From contig JAJEKB010021269.1 in NCBI GenBank assembly GCA_022393335.1, forward strand, positions 315,358 through 379,357: a DNA stretch of 64,000 nucleotides. The letters run 5' to 3'. The notes below the pieces were generated by a model. The model worked only from the letters and a program-made list of their open reading frames with translations, was not told the origin of the DNA and made no database searches. Each line of letters starts with the position of its first letter. The first letter of the stretch is position 1. The position numbers were made by a program, and so were the translations under genes. This DNA comes from Macrotrachela quadricornifera (lineage: Eukaryota; Rotifera; Eurotatoria; Philodinida; Philodinidae). This document shows, one piece after another, positions 11,621-23,018 of the stretch.

Positions 11621-12145
11621 ATAACATCCAGTATACTATGGAGGATTTCGTCCCAAAATGGTAAGTAATTCTTTAATCACTAAATTGTTCTCGTGCATCA
11701 TGATTTATTATTGGTTTACATTGACCGATGTATTCATCACAAGTAATTGAAATAATAATGCTACAATTATATTTAGAACGATTATTTTATAAATATTGTG
11801 TTGAAATTAAACTTTATGCTCATATGCATTCATATGAACGAACTTGTTCAATGTATTAATAAAGATGTATTGATGATAGTATTACACAAATTTTAATTGA
11901 TATAGCTGGATAAAATTTGATTTTTACTTAAGAAATGAAATATATAAAAATTTCTAATTCATCTTATTTTATTTTAGAAATAAAATAATTAATTATAATG
12001 GTTTTAGTTGAAAAATATTTGCAAAAAAAAATTGTCGAATATTATTTGACTCTATTATTCGTAAAATAAAAGCTATACTGAAACCATTAAAGTTATAAAT
12101 TAAAAAAAAGAAAAGAACGATTGTGATCATTTGTATTTATGTTAT
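11621..12145. other. Intergenic
   Basis: AT-rich spacer at the 3' side of the receptor gene. No gene or repeat recognised. Confidence 0.4.
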
Positions 12146-13357
12146 TCAAATATGTGTAGTTTCCATAATGAGTTGTTGAATTGTAGCTGTACTTGATGCT
12201 CGTCGACGTCGTTCCATTAATTCTTTTTCTCTTTTTCTTTTATACAAACAACAACATAATATTCTATAAATACATGTTTTTTGAAATTCTTTTATATAAA
12301 TTTCACTTGGATAAATATAAATTATAAAAGTAGATATTATTGGTCCATGTAAAAGAAATACAAATGCAATATGAAGACGAAGTTTAATAACATCTATATA
12401 TGTAATACAAATATTAAGTAAATTTCCATAGATTAAATTTGGAAATACAAATAAAATCATACATAATGGTGGAATAAAAAAATCTCGATGAATATACAAT
12501 TGTTGAAACCATACATAACAAGGATGATGAGTTGATTGTATAAAAATTTTTCGTCGTACAATTGTTATTAAAATACATATTGAACAAATTAAATGAATAA
12601 TAATTGGTATAATAATATGAATATAAGAAAAAACTTTATTGAAATAATCCCATGTTGGATTTGATCTATAATCGTATATACATATTGGATGTCCTAATGG
12701 ATCATATGTATAATGTCGAACAAATATATTAGCAAGATTTGAAATAGCTCCAAAAATAAAAAATCCGATTGAGAAAAGTGTTGCACGAAGACGTGATCCA
12801 GAAATGGAAAAATTAAAACATTCAATCAGTACTTTTTCAATAGAAATACCAACACTTAACCATATTGATGTATAACCTAAAGTTAATGATATATATGGAA
12901 TAATATTACATGACCATATACGATATGATATTGAATCATAACCATATACTGTAATAGCAGTTGTTTGAAAAAAGCATATAAGTATTAAACTGCATAAAGA
13001 AAAATTAATAAGATAAATACCACAAACTGTTATTCGAATTCGTTCACGTAATACTGTTACTAATGATAAAATATTATTTATTAATGCAATAAAAACAAGA
13101 ATAGTAATTATAATAATATATATTTTATGTGTATATAGATTATCTTGTAATATAGCAGAAGGAAATGGAAGATCAATAACATTAAAAGATATTTCACATT
13201 GATTACCAATAAAACATATATTATTACATTCACAATAATTTTCTATACATTGACCATTATTAAAACAAATTGTATTGTTACTATTAACACACGATGACAT
13301 CTCATTAAATCGAAAAAAATTCTTCGAAAAATCTGAAAATCTACCAATAATCGACAT
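12146..13357 (-). CDS. Orphan seven-transmembrane receptor with N-terminal EGF-like module
   Basis: Single exon, 403 residues. Residues about 23-54 hold seven cysteines in a CFNNGQC-x4-CEC arrangement that fits an EGF-like module. Seven hydrophobic segments follow at about 79-101, 111-132, 150-172, 193-212, 245-267, 293-313 and 328-349. Cys150 at the start of helix 3 and Cys226 in the second outer loop are placed for the canonical rhodopsin-family disulfide. The helix-3 end reads SIEKV instead of DRY/ERY. The tail is short, with a CCC cluster that may be palmitoylated and a run of arginines. It is probably a plasma-membrane GPCR; the ligand is unknown. Intronless, high-copy GPCRs are common in rotifers. 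Met20 is an alternative start; without a strong signal peptide either is possible. Confidence 0.75.
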   Translation of the reverse strand: MSIIGRFSDFSKNFFRFNEMSSCVNSNNTICFNNGQCIENYCECNNICFIGNQCEISFNVIDLPFPSAILQDNLYTHKIYIIIITILVFIALINNILSLVTVLRERIRITVCGIYLINFSLCSLILICFFQTTAITVYGYDSISYRIWSCNIIPYISLTLGYTSIWLSVGISIEKVLIECFNFSISGSRLRATLFSIGFFIFGAISNLANIFVRHYTYDPLGHPICIYDYRSNPTWDYFNKVFSYIHIIIPIIIHLICSICILITIVRRKIFIQSTHHPCYVWFQQLYIHRDFFIPPLCMILFVFPNLIYGNLLNICITYIDVIKLRLHIAFVFLLHGPIISTFIIYIYPSEIYIKEFQKTCIYRILCCCLYKRKREKELMERRRRASSTATIQQLIMETTHI

Positions 13358-16117
13358 TTATCCTGTTTATATACTCATATTTAAAGAAACAAAAATTATA
13401 TTATTCCTATTTTTCTTTGTTTTTATCGCAACTATGCATTAAAACATTCACTTCCTTTTTTTTTATAAAATATTAAAAAAACTGCACTATGTTTAGAAAA
13501 ATAAAACACTCCATTCATTGACTCATACCATCAAGAAATAATCAATAGAATTTTACGAAACGTCTATTAAATGATTTTATTTTTAGTATATATAAAAAAT
13601 AAATCATAAATCATAGTTACTGAAGATCTAATGAAGAATCTTTACGAATGAAATAGTATCACTATATATTAATATTGATCAAACTTATTGCATAGTTTCT
13701 ATGGAATTTCATATGAATACAACGTTTATTTGATTTTTAATGTCATAATAAAATGAAATTTGTCTTTTTCTTCCATTAAAAAGAAAGAAAGAAAAAAAAG
13801 GAAATTGTCAACATATGAAAAATAAAAACAAACCATAATGTGTTCTCCGTGGTTTGTCTCGCAGACAGAAAGAAAATTTTGGTATTAATGTTTTTCTTTG
13901 CGTTTTGTTTGTTGCATCAAATGGTATGCCTTGGAAATTTTCAATGTATCAACATCATGAATTACATCATTTTTTATTTATTTCAACTATCATCACAAAT
14001 CACTTTAAAACAAATTGTCAGCATTCGAATCATCGAAGAATTGCTTTGATCTACCTAAAATATATGAGAAAATATTCACTATTTATTATTAAAATTTTTG
14101 TATCGATTATAATTGAGAGAATTCGTTCTTAACTCATTCAATTGAGAATGTATTGCTCTATAAAACCATATTTTTTTTGTATTGACACATGCTTTATAAC
14201 GAATATTGAAAAACCCCACAAGATATAAAAATTTTAATTCATGAAAACAAAATTAAAATTTAGAATTTGTACGCTTCGTCATGTTTTCATTTCAATTTAA
14301 TAGCTAATCATCTATGATCCTGCTACATACAGGTTGAGAGAGAAATGATTATTTTACAACTCTTTCTGGACAAAATAAATGCAATACCTTCTTTTTTTGA
14401 TTATTAGAGAACCATCGAAATCTTACATGTACCAAATAGTAGGCATAAAGCTAAAAATGGTTTTGTAATATGAAAAACTACCTCATTTTAGTCAGAATTT
14501 GACACTGATTTGGAATATGTAAGGCTTTTTAACAAGTATCGTAGACAAAATAATGATCTTACTAATACTATCTATATCAGTTTTACTGCTACATGAGGTA
14601 TATTTATAATTTTCTCAAGAAATCCTCATTCTATAAGGCTCAAACTTTCAGAAAATAATAAGTAATTAAAGGTGTAAATCTGTTAAGAATCTGAAATCAA
14701 ATAACAATAATAAAGAGAAATAAACAAAAAAAGAAGATCTTACATTTATTTTAAACAGAGATATTCATAGATATAAATATGTACACGTGTTTTCTGTGTT
14801 TCATCATCAATTACCTGTGACACAATTATTATTCCAGCTACAAATACTGCAGTTAAACCTTTGTTTTCTGCTAGTAATAATAGAATAATTGAAACACAAA
14901 ATTGTTTATCATCTTAAACTATTCTTTTTATTGAATAGAATATAATAGCTTTAAATAAAATTCTAAATAAAGTTGAAATATTATATAACCTTGCTTTTAA
15001 TAATTGTTATATCCGTTTAAGAAAAGAAAAAATATCTACATCAAAGTTTATTCGATCTTGATAATGATGATGATGATGATGAAGAATGATTGAAAGATCA
15101 TTTTGGTATTAAATATTTATATTGATATACTAAATTGATTTTCGAAGTAACATCGATTTAAGAACAATGAAATTTGAGAAAATTTTCACAGTCGAACTAT
15201 TAAAATCAGAAAAATGTAACTAAGAAAAATCGTATCATATATCTGCCATTCTGATACATATAGATAAAAGAATATTTGCGTTATTTAATAAGTCAAAATT
15301 ATTCATGACAATTTTGTATGTATTCATAAAAGTATATAGATTGTAAAAAAGAATCATGATTAAGAAGCAGTACCAGGAATGAGACTAGAAACAAAAATGA
15401 TTTTGTTGATCCCTAATCAGATCTTATTCGTAAGATAATCTAATTAGTAGCGTTTGTTGAGTTCTAAAATACTCTTCTTATTTGATTAGTATTTCTAAGA
15501 TGTAAATTTTATATGATGAAAATCTGAAAAATTCAGACAGTTCAATTTGGATATTTATACTCTTGAACAAACTTCTGCTTACTCTTCCGTTCCTGTTTTT
15601 TTCTGTATGACATGTTTAATATCTCGTTTTTTTGTTAATCTGAACAATGAAATGAATGTATTATTTTGAATAGTCTATAACTAATCATTGTTTGATTCAT
15701 TTATGTTTATATAGAAGAACTAGAAAGTTATATTATTTTTCTTTGAAAAAAAAGTTTATTTTAAACAATTTTATATATTTGTCTTAATTTAAAATCAAAT
15801 TTTCCATGAATCCTAATTTGCAAAATTTAGCAGTCACTAAATAAAAACCAAGAATTTTTGGACAGAAAAAAAAGTATTTTATAATGAGTAATACAATAAG
15901 AAAAGCATTTTCTACTAGAAAATATTTCTTTGTTGATTGTGAACACATTCTTCAAATCGTAAAACACCTTATTTATGGACAAGTCATTTTCTTTGTTTTA
16001 ATGTTTGTAAAAAATTTCCATTTTCAGCAAATACTATTATAACAATTGAACCAAAAGCAAACAAAATTTCTATTTCAATTTAAAGGTGCAAGTAAAGCAA
16101 ATCTTATAATTATCATA
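13358..16117. other. Intergenic
   Basis: Long AT-rich region. A (GAT)n-like run sits at about 15064-15084. Overlapping open frames near 13840-14132 have no recognisable domains. I see no supported gene. Confidence 0.4.
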
Positions 16118-17870
16118 ATGATATTAAAGTATTTTCTGTTCATGATACTTTTTTCAATTTACCCATCCGCGTATCAACAACAATCACAAATATATCAATC
16201 TTCTATTTATTTAACACCTTTCGGTACTGTATTTCAAGCTCGTAATCAAATTGAATTATTGGGTATAATCACAAATATTCAATCTTTAATTCATTGTTCA
16301 ATGCAATGCAATCAACATCGTCAATGTCGTACTTTTGATTATGATAAATTATCATGTATCTGTCGATTATTTGAAGGTGAATTTTCAACTGGAATAATTA
16401 TTACTAACTCAACTTTATCATCATCAAGAATAGGCGCTATTCGTTATAATACTACTTTTACAATGCAATTCTATTCATCGTACAATCAATCATGTGATCA
16501 ATGTAGTATTGGTAAAAATCGTTATCTTCAATGTATAAACAATACATGTCAGTGTCTATCCAATACTTATTGGAATGGTCAAGAGTGTTTGAATCAATTA
16601 TACAATGGATCAAATTGTTCTTACATATTTTCATCTTGCCGACAAGATTTAAATCTTACTTGTTCAATTCAAACACGTAAATGTGTTAATTCTCAAGTTT
16701 CAGGTGAATTGTTCACATATCTTTTATATGATAATACTTTTTATTGTGATTTACTAGGCTATTTTAACGCTAAATTTTTGTTTCACTATTATAGTGTGTC
16801 ATAATGTCACATACCAACAGCCACCGACTCTATATACAGTTGGCGCTGGTCCACAATCCGTGATATCTGTCGACTTTAATAAGGACGGCTATTTAGATTT
16901 AGCTGTTACTTGTTATAACGGAAATAGTATTTCTATTCTATTCGGTATTGGTAACGGGTCTTTTCAAACGCCTTCAATAAATATTCCTTCCAGTGGATCA
17001 AATCCTTATTGGCTTGTTGCTGAAGATTTGAACAAAGATGGCAATCTTGATTTGGCTATATGTATTGAGGGATCAAATAGTATCGATATTCTTCTTGGTC
17101 GAAATAATGGATCATTCCAGTTGTCCGTTATGACTTTTTCTAGTGGAGGAGGGTCACCTTCGTCACTCACCGCAGCAGATATTAATAACGATAACAATAT
17201 TGATTTAGTCGTGGTCAATACTGTCTCAGATTACATTACTATTTTTCTTGGATTAGGTAATGGTACGTTTCAGATTTTCGGACAGTCATATTCAGCGGGT
17301 ATAAGACCAAGTTCAATAGTTAATGGAGATTTCAATAACGATGGAAATACTGATCTGGCTGTAGTAAGTCGTACCAATGATCAACTAATAATTTTTCTTG
17401 GTTTCGGTAATGGATCTTTTGTAAGAAATTCTACAAATTATACAACAGAATCTTTTCCTTACACCGTTCGTACGGCCGATTTAAATGGTGACTTAAACTT
17501 AGATTTAGTCGTTGCTAATTTTTATGGCGATACAATAAGCATTTTTTTAGGTAATGGTTTAGGAACCTTCTTTAGACCATCTCCACCATCATACACTACA
17601 GGTGGTAGTGGTCCTATGGGTGTTGAAATCCAAGATCTAAATGAAGATTTTAAGATGGATCTAATTATAGGTAATTACTATGGAAATAATCTTATCATTT
17701 ATTTGGGCAATGGAGATGGTACTTTTAGACAAAATGAAACATATTTGTCAAATGGAATAAGTATACAAACAGTTATCGCTGCAGACTTCAACAACGACGG
17801 TAAATATGATCTGGCTGTGACTAATCAAAATAGCAATAATTTGGCTATTCTCTTAGCACAATGTACATGA
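16118..17870 (+). CDS. Secreted PAN/apple-like protein with seven FG-GAP/VCBS repeats
   Basis: Two exons, 16118-16703 and 16795-17870, joined across a 91-base intron (GTGAAT donor, TTATAG acceptor, phase 1), give about 553 residues. The chosen start encodes a signal peptide (MILKYFLFMILF...). An upstream in-frame ATG at 16046 would bury it. Residues about 40-110 resemble a PAN/apple domain (CSMQC, CRTFDY, CICRLFEG). A Cys-rich stretch follows (CSIGKNRYLQC, CQCLSNTYWNGQEC). The second exon encodes seven repeats, each with a D-x-N-x-D-G-x-x-D-L calcium-binding loop and a FLGxGNGTF segment, the number needed for a seven-bladed FG-GAP propeller. This implies a secreted or cell-surface binding protein. 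A poly(A) signal AATAAA lies at 17921. Confidence 0.85.
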
Positions 17871-20585
17871 AAATAACTTTGTTCTTTTAATGCTAAACTT
17901 TCTTGATGTCTGTATTCACAAATAAATCTTGTGTTTAATTATTCAAGATCATACACTAGAATTAATCTTTGTAAGATGCTTCATAACTGTGTAATTGACT
18001 TAGTAAACATTTGGATTTGATGGGAATCTATCGTTCTCTTTCTTCATTTACTGTAGCAAATTATAATTAATATATTTTTTTTCCATTTCGAATATAACTC
18101 CTTCATATACAATATGAGCTATTTATAGACTGGATAAAACCAACTAATTCAGTACGTTAATATTAGATACGTATTAAATCAAAAAATATAGTACTCATTT
18201 GAATATTTATAAGATTTCATAAGAAAAGAAGAGCTGACTAACCGAATTTGGTTTCTTAAGATCTCTTTTAAAAATATCACAGAAATACTATAATTTTTTA
18301 TTTAACACCTTTTTTTTCATCCAGAACTTTTGTCAGTTTATGAAATATGCTAATAAAGCTCTACATTTCCACACTATTTGATCATTATTCAATAAGACAA
18401 AAGAAATTGCTTTTCGTATAAAAAAAAATGATTTTTTCGAGACGGCAAAAATTGATCGCATAGGATTTTAGTTTTTTTTTGAAAACAAGAAGTAAATAAA
18501 ATTAAAATAAGCTTTACTTTGTTAATAGTAGAGCTTTTTACGCTGCATCTTGTAACACAGTTTGCTTTTCTTAAATAAAAGATATCAGGTGATAAGAAGA
18601 TGAAATCAACAAAAGTGAATTTGTCTTCTACCAAAGGAACATTATTTTCGCAGAAGCAAATATTGCTAACTCAAAATTTGGTTATTTCAAAAAAAATAGT
18701 ACAACTTTAAAATAAAAGGTCTTGCATAAATTATAGAACTTTTCATAATAATAATCAAATGGTGTAGAAATGTAAAGCTTTACTTTTACTCTCGGGTTAT
18801 ATAATAAAAAGAAATTTGTTGAAAGATTCTATTAGAAATTGATACAGTTCTGTAAAAGACTTTTGATATGATCTAAGTAAATTTAAAATACAGACTATAA
18901 CTATTTTTTGTCAGAGGCATGTATGGCATATTGATAGTTTTGCAATAGATACATGCAAGACACTTATTTTTCTAACTTGTATCAAAAAACATAATTCTAG
19001 CTGAAAGATCAATATGTAAATAGAGTATAAAAAAATGAGCAGATCACTCACTATATTCATTGATTATAGTCATAATTTCAAAAAAAGCGATAGTTGTTTT
19101 TTTGATTGAACCAAAAAGATAGACAAGTAACAAAATAATGTACAGATTTATGCATAAAACTCTTTCCTCTAGTGGATTAAAGTATAACATCAAATTTTTT
19201 ATCTTTATATTTAAGAAATTTCTCAGGTGACTATTTACATGTTCTTTTCGAATATAGTTCGCTACAGTCAAGTTTGATTTTAATTTTTAAAGAATGTCGG
19301 AAAAGTATGGTTGTTTGTAATTTTCAATTAAAATAGGAAAAAGATTGGTGATAAATGTTAACAGACACATAAGTCAAGATTTGTTTGATAAATTAAATAT
19401 CTCTTCATTAAAATGTTTTGAGGTTTTATTCCTAAGAAACAGAATGCGATTTTTTTTTCTCTCGTTTTATTGTAATATATAATTACTAAAAACAGAAATG
19501 AGAACATCATAAAGTGTAAAGAAAAAGAACGAGAAGAAAAGAAACATAGGAAGTTGACAATAACGTCACTGTCTAATTATCTTTTATTCGATTTTGCTTT
19601 TTTTTCTTTCTCTATCTTTTCGTATGTATTATATAAATGTAAGCGTCGATTAGTAATTTATGTTATTTCGTGCTTTATTTAATACTCTACAATGCGTAAG
19701 ATACAAGAATATCTGTTTATAAAAACACATGGTTGGATTTTTCTTTCCTTTTTATTAATCAATAGCAATAGCATATTGTGTAATAATTACGCCTAATATA
19801 ATGCAGACTTTCTTATATTATAATCAAATTCGATACGTACACACTCCTTTCTGAGTCGAACTCTTTTCTAGATTTTGAAATTTTTTATTTCTCCTTTATT
19901 ATACATCAATTGATGGCACAAAAATTTTGAAATAATCCAAAAACTTCTGGAAGTGTTAGTTTAGTTAAATAATTAATTCAATTGAAGTTCTGGAATTTTA
20001 TTCTTCCTATTAATTTAGATTGTTCTAAATTTCTTGTTATTCCGAAAGTGTGATAATTTTTATATTCCAAGTATTCGTTTTATTTCAGTATTCTTATGGT
20101 TGTGATTCGTGATTGAGAAAGAAGAGAATTAGAATCCCTATGAAAATTTTAGAATTTTAGAATAATAATACTGCTGCACAATATGTAAGTAGAAATTATT
20201 TCCATTTCAACTTTAAGATATTAGACATGCAAAAGATAAATTTGAACGGTTTTATTCAGAAAGATTCTACATTTGTTTGTCTAAGAAAATTCTAAATTCT
20301 ATTGCGTCTTACTACTCGTTATAGATATGATTGAAATAAATCTATATACATAATGTTCAGTGTCTGCTTGTGCCGGATCGCAGTTTAATGTTCGAATAAG
20401 GTTGGAAGGAGAAGAAACCAAGGGGCTATCCTATAAAGGTATCTATGAATCTTTATGAGACAGTAAAGCTTCGATCTATATACGTAATATTGAGTATCTG
20501 TATATCTGTTATTGAATGAAAAGTTATACGTTAAAGAAGAAATCTGTCGTTAGTGATAATATGTTTTTTCTTGTTGATATTTTAG
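17871..20585. other. Intergenic with a repeat relic
   Basis: Mostly AT-rich, no gene. Between about 20335 and 20505 there is a piece related to the palindrome at 41584-42085: a 20-base exact match (CTATATACGTAATATTGAGT at 20476-20495 and 41717-41736) and a diverged copy near 20340. The sequence immediately before 20586 ends in TTTTAG, an acceptor placed directly before the F-box start codon. Confidence 0.45.
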
Positions 20586-22550
20586 ATGGAAATATCTTCT
20601 AATCAATCAACATTGGAAATATTACCAGATGAAATTCTATTAGAAGTTTGTAAATATTTATTATGTATTGACATTCTTCGATCATTCTTTGGATTAAACT
20701 CTCGAATAACTCGTATGATTACCCAATATACTCATCATGTTTCACTTCACAGAATATCCATTAGTCATTCCTCTGATCTATGTAAAAATATTCTTCCTCA
20801 TATTGGTTTTAAGATTCGATCATTAGTCATTGATCATGATTATGCTGCATTACAAAATACGTTATTTATAAAATATTTTGGTAATAAAATGTCACTTACA
20901 TTTCCTTCTTTGGAAAAGATTCGTCTTGTTTCATTTCGATATTGTCATTTGATTGCTTTTCTTAATATTTTACATGATTTAAAAAATCTTGTTCAAATCA
21001 ATATATGTAATCTCTTGGACATGAGTGAAAATCATCAAACAATAGCACTTAAAACATTACTAGAAGCCAACAATAACCAAGTGACATCAATACTAATTGA
21101 TGATCAATCTAGTTGTTTAACTTTTAATGATATTGGTTGTTACATAAATATTCTTCAACTTCGTATAAAACTGAACTCAATAAAAGAATTACCTTTTCTC
21201 TTTGCTGCTTTACCAAATGTTCGTTACTTGCATGTAACATTTGAAGAACCCAATCACAGTGAATTTTTCAATGAAATTAATATTTTTCCTCTTCTGTATT
21301 TGACCGATGTACGAATTCATTCTACGACACATTGGTGGGACTTAAATCAACTACTCATAATACTTGATAAAATACCAAACTTACAAAGGCTCTCACTTTT
21401 TCTTTCCACTAAAGATTCATATCTTGTCTACGGTAATACTCTTCTACCATTACTTTCTCCAACTATTCAACAATTCAACTATGCTATTTACTATTATCCT
21501 GAATTACAATTTGATCGAAGTGATGCAATAGTTGCTTCTTGGCCACTATCACATTCAATAAGGTGCTACGTCAGTGATACTTTGTGGTTTATTCATACAT
21601 TGAATTGGTATAGCAAATGTATTTATATTATACCGCAAATCGGTAAAACATTCTCTTTACAGAAATATCACGATACTTGTTACGATAAACGAGTGGAACG
21701 ATTAGAAGTTGTTAATGATAGAAGTTTTCCTTTAGGCAAATCTTTATCAATTATTGCACGATGTCATCGAATGAGAGAACTCGCTATTTGGATAAGTGCC
21801 GAAGGTGATACTGTTCAAGGTATGTGTATCTTTTTAATTTTTGTTTTTAAATGTACATCTATCTTTAAAGAAATAATATTTTGAGTTTTTAAATCGGATA
21901 TAAACTTTCATCTCTGAGAAAGTCGAGGAATGAAATAAATATTTAATTTTTTCTCATAAGTCTAAGTAGTTTTATTATTTTTAGAGGATAAATATTGTCC
22001 ATCATCTCTTCCACAACTCACTCGACTCATTCAATTTCAAGTATCTGCAACAATACCTGTTGATCTTAATTACTTTTCATTAATTCTTATTGCTGCACCT
22101 AATCTTATTCGTTTGAATTTGCCTTTTGATTGTTTGATCGGCTTATTTGAAATCGAGAAAATAAGTCATCTGCTTTGTCAACGTATTAAATCATTGGCCA
22201 TCTTAAACGCCACTGAATCATCACAAATGACAATAAATGAAGAGCATGTACATCTCATTGCTTCTAATTTTTCTAGTCTTCGTGATTTATATGTTGATTT
22301 AAAGCATTTAAAAGCGAGCATTACAACAGATTCGAATGAAATAAAATCATCTTCAATGGAATCAATGTTATTATGTTTATTATCTCAATTGAAACAACAT
22401 AAACTTCATGTACTTTGTGTTGTTATTCAACCTTCTGAAAATCTAAGAATAGATGCAAAAGAATGGTTAAAAGAAAATATTATTCTTGATGAACAACTAT
22501 TCGATGCTGAGTTTGATGAAGAATTAAATCAATTATTAATATGGATGTGA
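20586..22550 (+). CDS. F-box/LRR-like protein, paralogue 1
   Basis: Two exons, 20586-21819 and 21985-22550 (GTATGT donor, TTTTAG acceptor, phase 1), give about 599 residues. Residues about 11-50 form an F-box (LEILPDEILLEVCKYL, then GLNSRI). The rest consists of Leu-rich helix/strand units such as LPNVRYLHV, IPNLQRLSLFL and APNLIRLNLP, as in divergent LRR F-box proteins. F-box proteins dock substrates on SCF (Skp1-Cul1) ubiquitin ligases in cytosol or nucleus; the target is unknown. The ATG directly follows a splice acceptor, so a 5'UTR intron is likely. The intron position and domain order match the paralogue at 43309-45416 on the other strand. The reading frame is intact throughout. Confidence 0.85.
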
Positions 22551-22796
22551 AATATGTTGTACCTTTATTTTATTCAATGTGAAAATTTTATAAAAAATAT
22601 ATTCATAGACATTCATTAATATTGTGAATGTATGACTTACTCTTCTAGAGAAAATTAAACGTGCAGTTAGATACAGTAACACCTGCCTATATAAACATCT
22701 TCTAGTCCGCTCGAACTGTTTTTTGCTGGAAATGAACCTCCTGAATGTGAGGACACTTTTTTCTGGTCTTACTCATAACAAATAATCTGTTATGTC

Positions 22797-23018
22797 TAAA
22801 AGCGCTTGGGTTAGATTCAGAATTTCATTTTGAATCGAATAGTATCAATTTCGAGAGTAGTTATCGAATAAAAATTGGCACTTTGACCCCAAATACCGGT
22901 TTTTCGACCAAAATTATTATTTAGGGTCAAATGACCGTGTTTTGTCCGAGAATCCTCCTTGAAATTGGTATCATTCGATTTAGAATGAAATTCTACATCT
23001 AACCCAACTGATTTTAGA
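22797..23018. repeat. Palindromic (foldback) element, ~220 bp
   Basis: The sequence at 22797-22861 recurs inverted at 22952-23018: both arms carry TTGGGTTAGAT, AGAATTTCATT and ATCGAAT blocks in the same order. Inside, TTTGACCC and GGGTCAAA form a further inverted pair, so almost the whole unit can fold back. It looks like a MITE or foldback element. I see no coding capacity. Confidence 0.6.

Noticed and set aside
13840..14132. Overlapping short frames
   Set aside because: Two competing frames without domain or conserved features.
16794..17870. FG-GAP part as an independent gene
   Set aside because: It would start with GTG. A clean splice junction joins it to the signal-peptide exon upstream.
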